The position numbers were made by a program, and so were the translations under genes. From Candidatus Saccharimonadota bacterium (GTDB lineage: Bacteria; Patescibacteriota; Saccharimonadia; Saccharimonadales; Saccharimonadaceae), in NCBI GenBank assembly GCA_017511645.1, contig JAFWJH010000003.1, positions 1 through 64,000 of the forward strand: 64,000 nucleotides of DNA. The letters are read 5' to 3'. Positions 8,616 to 21,988 of the stretch are shown piece after piece. Numbering within the stretch: the first letter of the stretch is position 1; every line of letters begins with the position of its first letter. The notes beneath the pieces are model-generated. The model made no database searches, was not told where the DNA came from, and was given only the letters and a program-made list of their open reading frames with translations.

Positions 8616-9299
8616 CTAAAAGAAAATTGCTGAGATAATTAGTAGCACTGTACATGTAAACGCGGTAGAGTCGATACGGTCTAGAAAACCACCGTGGCCC
8701 TCGGTGCCACCAACAATAAGTTCGAGTTTCTCGAAAAACTTATTCTTGATGACAATTTCATTAGAATCTTTAACCTTGAACTGACGTTTCAAATAACTTT
8801 CAAACAAATCGCCCATCAAAGCTAGCGGGCCACATAAAAGATAGAAATATTCATAGCGGCCAAGCGCGGTGGTGAGAATAGCTACTAGGGTAATAGAAAT
8901 TGCAAGCCCGAGCACAGTGCCTTCCCAGGTTTTGTTTTTAGAAACTTTGGGGAAGGGGCGAGATTTTTTAATAATCTTGCCACCGAGAGCTTTACCGCAA
9001 AGATAGGCAAAAATATCGTAGCCACAGACGCCAAAAATAATATACCAAACCTCTACCACGCCAACTTGCGCGATAAACATCGAGCCATAGAATAAGAACA
9101 TAATCTCGATAATAGCTAAAATTACATTTTTAAAATGCGCAACCTTTTTAAAAAAGCTCAGCAGCTCAATGCCAGCCACCACTGCAAATAGTCCAAACAA
9201 GATCTTAAACGGTACCGCATCAAAAGTGTACATGGCGACAAGCGCCACAACAAACAACCCTAGCCCGCATATCACTCTCACCCGAAAGTTTTTATCCAT
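8616..9299 (-). CDS. cdsA: Phosphatidate cytidylyltransferase
   Basis: Converts phosphatidic acid and CTP to CDP-diacylglycerol, the substrate of PgsA. 227 residues with about seven membrane segments. The family features SKNKTWEGTVLG and the C-terminal GGFLDRIDSTAF are present. The start is set at 9299 rather than 9326 because a -10 box (TATAAT on this strand, 9306-9311, in TGGTATAAT context) lies 6 nt before the MDKNFRVRV start. The upstream start would lie inside that promoter. The protein is slightly short for the family. With pgsA and the YqeG-type phosphatase it completes PA to PG. Confidence 0.92.
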   Translation of the reverse strand: MDKNFRVRVICGLGLFVVALVAMYTFDAVPFKILFGLFAVVAGIELLSFFKKVAHFKNVILAIIEIMFLFYGSMFIAQVGVVEVWYIIFGVCGYDIFAYLCGKALGGKIIKKSRPFPKVSKNKTWEGTVLGLAISITLVAILTTALGRYEYFYLLCGPLALMGDLFESYLKRQFKVKDSNEIVIKNKFFEKLELIVGGTEGHGGFLDRIDSTAFTCTVLLIISAIFF

Positions 9300-9340
9300 A
9301 TTCACATTATACCACCATTTCGGCATGTTATAATATTATT

Positions 9341-10321
9341 ATGTATAATGTGTTTTCGGAGTTTTTGAAAAATAAGAAAAAAATTTGTGTGATACAGGCG
9401 GAAAACCCGGATGGCGATTCACTTGGGAGCGCAATTGCGCTAGATTATTTACTGAGAGACAAACAGGTTTCTTTGTATTGCCCAGTAGACATACCAAAAT
9501 ATCTGCATTATTTTGCAGATTGGTCACGAGTTACAAGTGAGTTTGATTATAAAGCAGACGGGTACATTATTGTAGATACCGCGGCAAGCGTACTGTTATC
9601 AAAATTACTAGACGATGCAGCGATTCGCAATCGCCTATACTCGGCGCCGGTACTTATAATAGATCATCACGAAACTCCAGACGATATCGATTTTTCACAC
9701 GACAGTATTATAGAGGTGCGGCCAGCCTGTGCGGAGGTAATTTATAGGATTGCTAAAGATTTAAATATCGAAATCAATCAAGCCGCAGCGGAAGCAATTT
9801 TTCAGGGTATCTTGTCGGACACGCTAGGTATGACTAGCCCGTCGATGACGGCTGAAACTTTTGAAATTGCAGCCGATCTTACCAGGATCGGGGCAAAAAT
9901 ATCTGACCTAGAAGATCGCCGGCGTGAATTTATGAAGAAGTCACCACGCATATTAGACTATAAAGCAGATTTGATAAAACGGATCGAGTATTCGCTGAAT
10001 GGCGAGCTCGCGACCGTCCATATCCCTTGGGATGATATTCGCGAATATTCCGACGAATACAACCCAAATGTATTAATTTTGGAAGAAATGCGCCTAGTAG
10101 AGGGGATAAAAGTAGCTGTGGCAATTAAAACCTACCCAGACGGTAAGGTGACAGGAAAAATTCGCACTGCGACCGAAGCACCTATAGCCGAAAGAATCGC
10201 GGGGTATTTTGGGGGTGGTGGACACCCACAGGCAGCTGGGTTTCGGACTTATGATACTACTTACGAAGAAGTAGTACGCGACCTAGTAAAAATCGTACCG
10301 GAGCTATTGCAAGATGTTTAG
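9341..10321 (+). CDS. DHH-DHHA1 phosphoesterase (NrnA-like oligoribonuclease / pAp phosphatase)
   Basis: 326 residues. Metal-binding motifs NPDGDSLGSA (~21), IIVDTAAS, the DHH motif IDHHETPDD (~107) and ILSDTLGMTS are present, and the C-terminal DHHA1 domain ends with GGGGHPQAAGF. NrnA-type enzymes degrade 2-5-mers of RNA and 3'-phosphoadenosine-5'-phosphate; RNA turnover is the likely role in a small genome. TATAAT at 9329-9334 lies 6 nt upstream of the ATG (leaderless), and the reverse-strand cdsA promoter sits just beside it. It overlaps the next gene by 8 bp. Confidence 0.88.
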   Translation: MYNVFSEFLKNKKKICVIQAENPDGDSLGSAIALDYLLRDKQVSLYCPVDIPKYLHYFADWSRVTSEFDYKADGYIIVDTAASVLLSKLLDDAAIRNRLYSAPVLIIDHHETPDDIDFSHDSIIEVRPACAEVIYRIAKDLNIEINQAAAEAIFQGILSDTLGMTSPSMTAETFEIAADLTRIGAKISDLEDRRREFMKKSPRILDYKADLIKRIEYSLNGELATVHIPWDDIREYSDEYNPNVLILEEMRLVEGIKVAVAIKTYPDGKVTGKIRTATEAPIAERIAGYFGGGGHPQAAGFRTYDTTYEEVVRDLVKIVPELLQDV

Positions 10322-11040
10322 CAGAAAATTACTATTAAGTAAAACACACGACTACTCGACCGTCAAAAACCCTAAGCTGACCGTTGTGTTTATCCATGGC
10401 ATCGCGGCGGACTCGGGGAGCTTTAGTAATGCTATTAAATATCTAGAGGGCACGACTTCGCTAAGAGATGTGCGGTTTGTGGCATTTGATTTACTCGGCT
10501 CAGGCAAATCTTGCTCAGACGATAAACTAAATTATGACTACAAAGACCAGCTGACAGCACTACATAATTCTATTGAAAAATTAAATCTTAATACACCATT
10601 GGTACTGATAGGACATTCGATGGGAACTTTTATCGTGACGCGCTATGCAGATACCTTCAAAAAGTCGGTGAAACATTTAATTCTAGTATCGCCACCGATT
10701 TACACTGAAAAAGATTTAGAAAATCCAGCTTTTGACAAGGCATTAGATGTATTTCGCGATGCAGTGAGCTTAAAAAATCGCCAAGTGTTAGAAACTAAGG
10801 CATTCAACAACTCAATTAAAAATATTGTCACTAGCAAAAAGAATTATAAAGTTCTGGCCAATCTTAAAACTCACGCTACATTAATATATGGTGATAAAGA
10901 CGCATTTATCGCGATGTATAACTTGCCAAAAATCTTAAAAGACAATCCAAAATATTTAACAGCGATAAAAACGATAGGCCACCATGGCGTATCGCGCGAA
11001 AAGTATAGTAAAATGGTGGGGGTACTAGAGGGAATTTTGA

Positions 11041-11048
<8 letters not shown>
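10314..11048 (+). CDS. Alpha/beta-hydrolase fold protein
   Basis: 244 residues. The oxyanion motif VFIHGIAADSGSF (~25) and the nucleophile elbow LIGHSMGTF (~97-105) are visible, with the likely acid in IYGDKDAF (~200) and the likely base in IGHHGVS (~225), so the Ser-Asp-His triad is complete. No signal peptide, so probably cytosolic. Substrate unknown; esterase or lipase-like lysophospholipid hydrolysis would fit the nearby lipid genes, but this is speculation. It is coupled to both neighbours through 8-bp overlaps. Confidence 0.82.
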
Positions 11049-14485
<3,437 letters not shown>

Positions 14486-14489
14486 GTTT

Positions 14490-15056
14490 TTATATTATAC
14501 CATTTTTTAGATCTTTTTCAATCTGTTTGCGGTAGCGGTCTTCTTCGCTAAATATACAGCCGCAATATTTTTGCATGTAGAGGCCGAGCTCGCGAGCCTT
14601 GGCTTGGCCTTCGCGAAACCCTACCCGAAAATCACGATACAAAAACTCGATACCGGCCATGGCGGCGAGCTCTTCGCAAACTTGTTTTAATTCTTCGTGT
14701 TTTTGATAAGGTGAAACAAGGAGCGTAGTAGTAAAAGCTTCGTAGCCATGCTTGGCGGCGTAGCGCACAGTTTCGGTGAGTCGTTTCTTATAGCAATAAT
14801 TTACGCAGCGATTTGGGATATCCGACACGACACTTTTACAAAACTCGTCCAAACCATAATCTTCAATAAAGATCGACTCGACATCTATTTTTTTACAATA
14901 GTCTTTCAAGCAATCGCGGCGGGCCTTGTATTCCATATATGGGTGAATGTTTGGGTTATACCAAAAAACTGTCGGCTCTATACCCTCGGCACGCAAACTA
15001 TCAATACAATAAACGCTGCATGGAGCGCAGCAGGTGTGCATTAAAACTTTTTTCAT
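14490..15056 (-). CDS. queH: Epoxyqueuosine reductase QueH
   Basis: Performs the last step of queuosine formation, reducing epoxyqueuosine. 188 residues of the QueH (DUF208) family, the non-cobalamin alternative to QueG. The N-terminal HTCCAPCSVYC motif and C-terminal CGCIFSEEDRYRKQ supply the cysteines used for metal/Fe-S binding. It is the first gene of the queH-queA-tgt operon, 4 bp ahead of queA. TATAAT on this strand (15064-15069) lies 7 nt before the ATG, so the message is predicted to be leaderless. Confidence 0.95.
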   Translation of the reverse strand: MKKVLMHTCCAPCSVYCIDSLRAEGIEPTVFWYNPNIHPYMEYKARRDCLKDYCKKIDVESIFIEDYGLDEFCKSVVSDIPNRCVNYCYKKRLTETVRYAAKHGYEAFTTTLLVSPYQKHEELKQVCEELAAMAGIEFLYRDFRVGFREGQAKARELGLYMQKYCGCIFSEEDRYRKQIEKDLKNGII

Positions 15057-15104
15057 TACAATTATTATAGCATTTATGCTACAATTAATCTATAAAGGAG
15101 GTCC

Positions 15105-16211
15105 ATGTCTAAAAATATCGAGACAGATTTAAAAACGTTTGTGAAGTTTTGGTTGGTACCGCTGGGTATCGCTGCGGTGATTCTTGTATTATACAAAGCC
15201 TTGACCGGGCTAATCATTATCGGCAGTGCGATTTTCTTGGCGCTTGCCTTGAAGCCTTTGGTTCGCAAAGTAGACGGGTTTTTTGTAAAACATTTTGGTA
15301 AAGACAAAAAACATCAGACCTTGTCGGCAGTGTTGGCATATCTAATCGTAGTATTAGTACTAGGCGCGATTGTGGCGATAGTGGGGCCGGTAGTAGTAAA
15401 CGAAACCGCCAAGTTTGTCCAGCATTTCCCAGAAACTTTTGAAAATAATTTTGGCGGCTGGGAAGGCGTAAATAATTTTGGCAGGAGTATTGGTATTAGC
15501 AATCTAGAAGGTGAGATTTCGAATGCCCTAACTGGGCTATCTAATAATCTGCTTGGTTTACTTGGCAATAATTTGATGTCTGGCGTGAGTGGTATAGCTG
15601 ATGTAGTAACAAAGGTTATTTTGGTACTAGTACTAACTTTGTTGTTCCTGCTAGAAGGGCCAGCACTAGTGAATGGATTTTGGAAGAGCATGGGCGCCGA
15701 CGATAAAGAAAATAAGGCTACCGGTGTGGCGCGCCGAGTCGTGTCGCAAATGGCAGATGTGGTATCTACCTATGTATCGCGGCAAGTGATTGTGGCGATG
15801 ATCGACGGGCTAGCGAGTGGGTTAATTGTATTTATCTTGTCACTATTTCTCGGGATCTCATCTAGCCTGGCAGTGCCAATGGGCATGATTACGATGCTGT
15901 TTTATCTAATTCCAATGTTTGGACAATTTATCGGCGGGACACTAGTAACGGTAATTTTACTATTTTCCAACCCTATCGCTGGGGCGGTGTTTGCCGTAGT
16001 ATATATAATATATGCGCAAATTGAGAATAATCTGATTGCGCCAAAGATCCAGGGCAGTGCGCTCAACTTACAACCAGTGGTAATTCTTAGTGCGATTGTA
16101 ATTGGTATGTATATGTTTGGCTTGCTCGGTGCGATTATTGCTATTCCGATTGCCGGCTGTATCCGCGTATTAATTGACGAATATCCTAACATCAAAGCTG
16201 CTAGGGAGTAG
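15105..16211 (+). CDS. AI-2E/PerM family membrane transporter
   Basis: 368 residues with about eight membrane segments, including the conserved C-terminal pair around IPMFGQFIGGTLVTVILLF and LLGAIIAIPIAGCIRVLIDE. The family exports or exchanges small molecules, sometimes autoinducer-2 or ions with Na+/H+; the substrate cannot be read from sequence. A textbook AAAGGAGGT site lies just before the ATG, unlike the leaderless neighbours. It is the first gene of a four-gene membrane operon, 1 bp ahead of the next. Confidence 0.85.
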   Translation: MSKNIETDLKTFVKFWLVPLGIAAVILVLYKALTGLIIIGSAIFLALALKPLVRKVDGFFVKHFGKDKKHQTLSAVLAYLIVVLVLGAIVAIVGPVVVNETAKFVQHFPETFENNFGGWEGVNNFGRSIGISNLEGEISNALTGLSNNLLGLLGNNLMSGVSGIADVVTKVILVLVLTLLFLLEGPALVNGFWKSMGADDKENKATGVARRVVSQMADVVSTYVSRQVIVAMIDGLASGLIVFILSLFLGISSSLAVPMGMITMLFYLIPMFGQFIGGTLVTVILLFSNPIAGAVFAVVYIIYAQIENNLIAPKIQGSALNLQPVVILSAIVIGMYMFGLLGAIIAIPIAGCIRVLIDEYPNIKAARE

Positions 16212-16212
16212 C

Positions 16213-17277
16213 ATGTCCGCAAAAAAACTGTCTCCTGAATGGCGTAAAATATTGCTAGCGGTGCTATTTATCGCGCTTAATGTTGGTGTGATAGCTGTTA
16301 CAGCTACGTCGGAGTTTGGCAATTCTAGCAACGCCGCGAAGTTGTCGGAAATCAAAATTAATTGGTGGCTGCTTTTGCCAGCGGTACTATGTTTTTTGGT
16401 CGCTATTACGGCTGAGATTTCAAAATATGCTTTGATGATCAAAAGGATGTCGTCGGCTAAAAACTTCAAAGAAAAAAATGGTTGGAAACTAGCGCGACGC
16501 ACAGTGCTACTTGGTCGCTACTACGACAACATTACGCCAGCGGCAGTGGGCGGGCAACCATTTCAGATTTACTATATGCGCAAAAATAGTGGGCTGCCGA
16601 GCGGAGCGTCTACGTCGATCCCGATGTTTGGCATGATATCTTTACAAGTAGCATTTATTATAATTGCGCTGATTTGTTTCTTGTTTGGCGGAGTAGCGGG
16701 AGATTACCCGGCGTTAATCGTAACGGCCTGGATCGGTTTGGCATTCTACGCGTTTTGGCCAATCATGGTAGCAGGAGTGAGTTTTTTTCCGAAGCCCACT
16801 ACGGCGTTTATCAAATGGATTGTAAAAGTTTTGGCAAAAATCAAAATCGTAAAAAATCGCGAAAAGGCTTTGAAGAAAGTAGAGAATGAAGTAAAAGAAT
16901 ATGCCGACTCGGTAAAAATGATTTTAAAAACTAAGGGGCTGTTTTGGCAGACAATTTTGTTATCTTTGATATTTAATTTGTTTATTGCGGCGATTCCGTT
17001 TTTCGTACTGACTGCATTTGGTGGCGATGTAAACTTTTGGTCGTGCCTTGGTACAACCATCGCTGTAATGAGCGCAGTATATTTCGTGCCAACACCAGGT
17101 AACGCCGGCGCGGCTGAGGGTACGTTCTTTGTGGTATTTTCAGCACTGTCGTCTGGCTACGTGTTTTGGGCGATGCTGGTGTGGCGTTTCTTTTCATATT
17201 ATATATATATAATAATAGGGCTGGTGCTCTACTTCTTGTCGTATCTAGAAAAACGACGAAAGGGGGTAGATGCTTAA
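16213..17277 (+). CDS. Flippase-like membrane protein (LPG synthase TM region / YbhN family)
   Basis: 354 residues with about eight membrane helices. The signature FVPTPGNAGAAEGTFF (near residue 295) matches the flippase-like UPF0104/MprF N-terminal domain family. There is no soluble lysyl-transferase domain, so it is probably a lipid translocase or glycolipid helper and not a full MprF. Start 16213 (MSAKKLSPEW) is chosen over 16174 because AGGGAG lies just upstream and it follows the previous stop by one base. It overlaps the ABC subunit by 8 bp. Confidence 0.85.
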   Translation: MSAKKLSPEWRKILLAVLFIALNVGVIAVTATSEFGNSSNAAKLSEIKINWWLLLPAVLCFLVAITAEISKYALMIKRMSSAKNFKEKNGWKLARRTVLLGRYYDNITPAAVGGQPFQIYYMRKNSGLPSGASTSIPMFGMISLQVAFIIIALICFLFGGVAGDYPALIVTAWIGLAFYAFWPIMVAGVSFFPKPTTAFIKWIVKVLAKIKIVKNREKALKKVENEVKEYADSVKMILKTKGLFWQTILLSLIFNLFIAAIPFFVLTAFGGDVNFWSCLGTTIAVMSAVYFVPTPGNAGAAEGTFFVVFSALSSGYVFWAMLVWRFFSYYIYIIIGLVLYFLSYLEKRRKGVDA

Positions 17278-19021
17278 ACTATTTAAGTTTTTAAAACCTT
17301 ATTGGTGGCAAGTGTTGATTTTGATATTGGCGACGGGCGGGCAAGTTTTTGCCACTCTACAATTACCGGCATTAATGGCAGATATTATTAATAACGGTAT
17401 AGTAGCCGAAGATACTGGCTATATTTGGCAGACTGGAGTAATCATGGCTGGTATTGCCGCAGCTTCGGCGGCTTGTTCTTTGCTGGCTGGCTATATGTCG
17501 GCGAGAGTCGGGGCAAACTTTGCGCGTGATATCCGGGCGGCAGTCTTTGAAAAAGTTGTTAACCTGAATATTGTAGATATTAAAGATTATAGTACTGCTT
17601 CGCTAATCAACCGCACAACCAATGATGTCAACCAAGTCCAGGAAGTTACCATGATGATGCTGTCAGTAATGCTGCTAGCGCCAATGTTTTGTATTATTTC
17701 TCTGATTATGGCGGTCCGCACTGCGCCGGACATGACTTGGATCATCGCGGTAGGAATCGTGGCGATACTAGCATCCGTAATAATCATTATGTCGCTGGTA
17801 ATGCCGAAGTTTAAAATCTTTCAGAAATTGATTGATAAAATTACTTTGATTACGCGGGAAAATTTGACTGGGCTAAGAGTAATTCGTGCGTTTAACAATG
17901 AGAGATTAGAAAAGAAAAAGTTTGAAAAAACTAACGATGAACTGACGCGGTTGTCAATTTTTCTAGACAAGATTTTAAAATTAGAAGGTCCACTGGTAAA
18001 TATTATATTCAATGGGCTAACACTTCTGTGCACTTATATTGGTATTTCGCTACTTAATAAAGATTTTGCGTATCTAGGGAATATGTCGGCTTTTGCGCAG
18101 TACGTGAGTTTTGTGATGATGTCGTTTTTAATGATGTCGATAATGTTTGTAATGTTGCCACGAGCCAATGTGTGTGCGGGGCGGATCAATGAGATTCTAA
18201 GAATTAATCCAAAAATCAAATGGCTGAAAGAAACTAAAGGTCTGCCAAACAAAGTTGTGTCGGTAGAGTTTAGAAAGGTAGATTTTCGTTATCCGGGCGC
18301 TGAAGAAAAAGTGCTAGATGGTATTACTTTTACTGCCAATGTGGGCGAAACTACGGCGTTTATCGGCTCGACAGGATCTGGTAAGTCTACTTTGATAAAC
18401 TTAGTGCCGAGATTTTACGAGGCGACGAGCGGCGAAATTTTAATTAATGGTGTAAATATTAAGGATTACACCAAGGAAGACTTAATACGAAGAATCGGAT
18501 TGGTGCCACAACGCGGGATATTATTTGCTGGCACAGTCAAATCTAATATTATGTTCGGTGCACCAAATGCGACTCTAGCTCAGGTGAAAAAAGCAGCCGA
18601 AATAGCGCAGGCAGCGAGTTTTATCGAAAAATTACCAGGCGAGTACAACGCACATATCGCACAGGGTGGCACTAATGTTTCGGGCGGACAAAAGCAACGT
18701 CTAGCAATAGCCAGAGCGATTTGTAAAAATCCTGATATTTTTATTTTTGACGATTCTTTTTCAGCGCTTGATATGAAAACCGATGCGAAACTACGCGAAG
18801 CTTTAACACCAATTACTAAAGATATGGTAGTGTTGGTAGTTGCACAACGAGTAAGCACGATTAAAAATGCTGACCAAATTGTGGTGCTAAATGAAGGGAA
18901 GATAGTAGGGAAAGGCAAACATAAAGATCTCCTCGCAAAATGTAAGACTTACCAAGAAATTGTAAAATCGCAACTTTCTGAAAGGGAGTTTAATAAAGAA
19001 ATGAAGGTGGCCCGTGGATAA
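17270..19021 (+). CDS. ABC exporter half-transporter, subunit 1 (degenerate catalytic site)
   Basis: 583 residues: a six-helix membrane domain (~1-310) followed by a nucleotide-binding domain. Walker A GSTGSGKSTL, Q-loop GLVPQRGILF, signature VSGGQKQRLAIARA and Walker B IFIFDDSFSALD are visible. The catalytic Glu after Walker B is Asp, and the H-loop His appears replaced (VVAQRVST). This is the pattern of the degenerate half in heterodimeric exporters. The partner is the next gene, overlapping by 8 bp. Substrate unknown: lipid, peptide or drug. Confidence 0.92.
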   Translation: MLKLFKFLKPYWWQVLILILATGGQVFATLQLPALMADIINNGIVAEDTGYIWQTGVIMAGIAAASAACSLLAGYMSARVGANFARDIRAAVFEKVVNLNIVDIKDYSTASLINRTTNDVNQVQEVTMMMLSVMLLAPMFCIISLIMAVRTAPDMTWIIAVGIVAILASVIIIMSLVMPKFKIFQKLIDKITLITRENLTGLRVIRAFNNERLEKKKFEKTNDELTRLSIFLDKILKLEGPLVNIIFNGLTLLCTYIGISLLNKDFAYLGNMSAFAQYVSFVMMSFLMMSIMFVMLPRANVCAGRINEILRINPKIKWLKETKGLPNKVVSVEFRKVDFRYPGAEEKVLDGITFTANVGETTAFIGSTGSGKSTLINLVPRFYEATSGEILINGVNIKDYTKEDLIRRIGLVPQRGILFAGTVKSNIMFGAPNATLAQVKKAAEIAQAASFIEKLPGEYNAHIAQGGTNVSGGQKQRLAIARAICKNPDIFIFDDSFSALDMKTDAKLREALTPITKDMVVLVVAQRVSTIKNADQIVVLNEGKIVGKGKHKDLLAKCKTYQEIVKSQLSEREFNKEMKVARG

Positions 19022-20786
19022 GAAGCCAACTAAACGCAAAACTAGCGAAACGATAAAATCGTTTGTTAAGTTTTTGATATCGATTAAAAAATATCGCGGT
19101 TGGATCATCTTGTCTATCTTTTTAGCGACGGGGTCGGCACTCTTAGGTATCTTTATTCCAAAAATTTTGGGCGACATGACCAACATTGCCGTAAATACAT
19201 ATCAGGATATAGACTTTAGTGCGATTATTGGGAAAGTTTGGCTAGTAGTGGGATTATTTGTGGGGTCGGCGATCTTAAATTACATACAGGCATATATATT
19301 GACAGTGGTATCGGCAAAATATACGAGAGATTTGCGCAACAAAATTATTGACAAGATTGCTAAATTGCCAATTTCGTATTTTGATAAGCATAAATATGGC
19401 GACACTTTGTCGCGTATGACAAATGATATCGACGTACTGGCGACGTCTTTGTCGCAAGAAATTACTGATGTATCGCTGAGCTCTACTATGTTAATTGGCA
19501 TTACTGTAATTATGCTGACAATTAGCGTACCGCTATCTTTAGTAGCCTTTGTAGTGGTGCCGCTTTCGGTGATTGTGGTAGGTAAAATCATGGGGCATGC
19601 GCAAAGATATTTTAATGAACGACAAAATACCTTGGGAGTATTAAATAGCAGGATCGAGGAAGATTATGCTGGGCAGATTATCATCAAATCTAATTCGCAC
19701 GAAGAGGCGTCTTTGCAAGATTTTAACAATGTAAACAAAAAGTTAGCCAAAATTACTATGCGGGCGCAATTCTTGTCATCGCTTTCTATGCCGGTGACAC
19801 ACATATTTACTAATCTTGGTTATGTGATAGTGGCAGTGCTGGGCGGCATATTTACTATCAACGGTCAGATTAATATTGGTTCTTTACAAGCGTTTATTCA
19901 ATATGTGTCGAGATTTAATCGCCCGATTACCGAAATCGCATCTACTACATCAACTATGCAAAGTTTACTCGCGGCCAGTGAACGGATCTTTGAGTTCTTG
20001 AGCGAACCAGAAGAAGAACCTGATCCAGATCCGGCTAAAACGATTGAAAAAGTGAAAGGTGAAGTAGAATTCCATAATGTGAACTTTGGCTACTTTGAAA
20101 ACAAGCCGGTGATTCGTGATTTTTCTGTAAAAGTCAGGCCAGGCATGAATGTCGCAATTGTAGGGCCGACCGGTGCCGGAAAGACCACTTTAATCAACTT
20201 ATTAATGCGATTTTATGATCCAACGTCTGGCTATATTACTATCGATGGCGTGCCGACGCGCGAAATGAAGCGGTCAGATGTACGAAGATTATTTGGTATG
20301 GTATTACAGGATACCTGGTTATTTAGCGGCACAGTGGAGGATAATTTGCGTTATGGTAACCAGGGTGCGACTCTTGCCGACGTAATTCGTGCCGCAAAAT
20401 CTAGTAATGTCCATCATGTGATTGAGGCGCTGCCCAAAACTTATCATTCGGAAATCTCGGAAGATTCGGATAATATTTCGGCTGGCGAGAAGCAGTTAAT
20501 CACCATCGCCCGGGCAATGGTGGCAAACCCGCCAATGATGATATTAGACGAAGCGACATCAAATGTAGATACCCGCACCGAACAGCTAATTCAAGATTCG
20601 TTTGAAAAACTCACGCATGGCAGAACTTCATTCGTAATTGCGCACCGATTATCTACGATTCGTAATTCAGACTTGATACTAGTGATGCGGGACGGAAATA
20701 TTGTAGAACAGGGCAACCACAAAGAGTTATTAAAAGCCAATGGGTTTTATGCGGAATTATACAATTCGCAGTTTGCCGAGAATTAA
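19014..20786 (+). CDS. ABC exporter half-transporter, subunit 2 (catalytic site intact)
   Basis: 590 residues, six-helix membrane domain plus nucleotide-binding domain. Walker A GPTGAGKTTL, Q-loop GMVLQDTWLF, the variant signature ISAGEKQLITIARA, Walker B MMILDEATSNVDTRTE with catalytic Glu, and H-loop VIAHRLSTIR are present. The pairing of this canonical Walker B half with the degenerate upstream half fits a LmrCD/TM287-288-type heterodimer. Its 3' end overlaps the convergent tmk gene by 30 bp. Confidence 0.93.
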   Translation: MDKKPTKRKTSETIKSFVKFLISIKKYRGWIILSIFLATGSALLGIFIPKILGDMTNIAVNTYQDIDFSAIIGKVWLVVGLFVGSAILNYIQAYILTVVSAKYTRDLRNKIIDKIAKLPISYFDKHKYGDTLSRMTNDIDVLATSLSQEITDVSLSSTMLIGITVIMLTISVPLSLVAFVVVPLSVIVVGKIMGHAQRYFNERQNTLGVLNSRIEEDYAGQIIIKSNSHEEASLQDFNNVNKKLAKITMRAQFLSSLSMPVTHIFTNLGYVIVAVLGGIFTINGQINIGSLQAFIQYVSRFNRPITEIASTTSTMQSLLAASERIFEFLSEPEEEPDPDPAKTIEKVKGEVEFHNVNFGYFENKPVIRDFSVKVRPGMNVAIVGPTGAGKTTLINLLMRFYDPTSGYITIDGVPTREMKRSDVRRLFGMVLQDTWLFSGTVEDNLRYGNQGATLADVIRAAKSSNVHHVIEALPKTYHSEISEDSDNISAGEKQLITIARAMVANPPMMILDEATSNVDTRTEQLIQDSFEKLTHGRTSFVIAHRLSTIRNSDLILVMRDGNIVEQGNHKELLKANGFYAELYNSQFAEN

Positions 20787-21365
20787 GCCGAACACTTCTT
20801 CTATAGTACCGGAGGCGTCAATGAGTTGTAGGTCAAAATCTTTGGCGATTTTTGGATAAGCGTTGTTAACTTTTTGCTGAAAATCGTCAGGTTTTGCTTC
20901 AAAAGTTTCGGTGGCTTTGCCGCGACCTTTTTGACGATCTAGACGAACTTTATCTGGCACGGTCAAGATAAAACCAAAATCTGGTTTGAAATATTTTTCT
21001 GGCAGGGAGTCTTTGGTGAGGCGGATAATCTTGCTACGCGATACGCCTTCGCCGTAACCTTGATAGGCGATAGTAGACCAATAATTGCGCGCCGAAATTA
21101 CGACACCGCCACGCCTTAATACCGGCTCGGCAATTTTTTTCCATAATTCTACACGAGCGGCGGTAAATAACAACACATTAGTAAGTGGATCCAAATTATA
21201 ACCACGCGTCAAAATCATATCATGTAAATCGTGCGCTTGTGGGAGGTCGCCGTCTGGCTCATCCATTACTACCACTTCTTTGCCTTGTTTTTTGAAATAG
21301 TCTTCTAGCAGACGAGCTTGGGTAGATTTGCCGGTACCATCTTGGCCTTCGATTACGATATACAT
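20757..21365 (-). CDS. tmk: Thymidylate kinase
   Basis: Phosphorylates dTMP to dTDP. 202 residues. P-loop IEGQDGTGKSTQARLL at the N-terminus; the usual DRY motif region appears as SARNYWSTIAYQGYGEG; a lid segment RQKGRGKATETFE follows. It starts 1 bp after the thymidine kinase stop, so tdk and tmk form a two-step thymidine to dTDP salvage unit. Confidence 0.92.
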   Translation of the reverse strand: MYIVIEGQDGTGKSTQARLLEDYFKKQGKEVVVMDEPDGDLPQAHDLHDMILTRGYNLDPLTNVLLFTAARVELWKKIAEPVLRRGGVVISARNYWSTIAYQGYGEGVSRSKIIRLTKDSLPEKYFKPDFGFILTVPDKVRLDRQKGRGKATETFEAKPDDFQQKVNNAYPKIAKDFDLQLIDASGTIEEVFGLILGKLRIV

Positions 21366-21950
21366 TTAGTTTTCCTCCAAATATTTTTGATAACAAGCCG
21401 GGCAAAGGGCACGATATTCAATTTTACTAGTGCCGTCAATCAAGATATCTGGGCCGTCCGCCAATAATTTGTCGTCTAAAAATCTAGCATTATAAGTAGC
21501 CTTGTGGCCGCACTCGCAGATGGTTTTGATTTCTTCAATATCGTGCGCGATTTGGAGTAATCTAGTGGCACCTTCAAACCCACCGTCTTCGCAGCGAAAG
21601 TTGAGGCGCAATCCATAAGCCATTACCGGAATACCAAGCTTAATAGTAACCATCATTAATTCATCGGCTTGGCGCGGAGTCAAAAATTGTGACTCATCTA
21701 CTAGTACACAATGAACATCTTTATATTCTGACGAGATTTTTTTAAATAAATCCGTACTACGTTCAAAACAAAAATCAGTCTCACGCTCGGGGCCAATGCG
21801 AGTCAAGAGCTTGGTGCCGTTTTTGGTATCGGTGGCAGGTTTGATCACGCAGACTTTATGGCCGCGCTCTTCATAATTAAACGCAACTTGTAAAAGCTGC
21901 ATCGTCTTGCCACACCCCATTGCGCCATACCGAAAATATAGTTTCGCCAT
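21366..21950 (-). CDS. tdk: Thymidine kinase (type II)
   Basis: Phosphorylates scavenged thymidine. 194 residues. P-loop FRYGAMGCGKTMQLLQ, Walker B CVLVDESQFLT and the lasso region with GTSKIEYRALCPACY are visible. The four zinc cysteines (CECG and CPAC) are kept. AGAGGAAAA just before the ATG is the ribosome site. A TATAAT on this strand lies further upstream, next to the divergent ung promoter. Confidence 0.95.
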   Translation of the reverse strand: MAKLYFRYGAMGCGKTMQLLQVAFNYEERGHKVCVIKPATDTKNGTKLLTRIGPERETDFCFERSTDLFKKISSEYKDVHCVLVDESQFLTPRQADELMMVTIKLGIPVMAYGLRLNFRCEDGGFEGATRLLQIAHDIEEIKTICECGHKATYNARFLDDKLLADGPDILIDGTSKIEYRALCPACYQKYLEEN

Positions 21951-21988
21951 TTTTCCTCTTTTGTAAAATTATATCATATAATATACAC

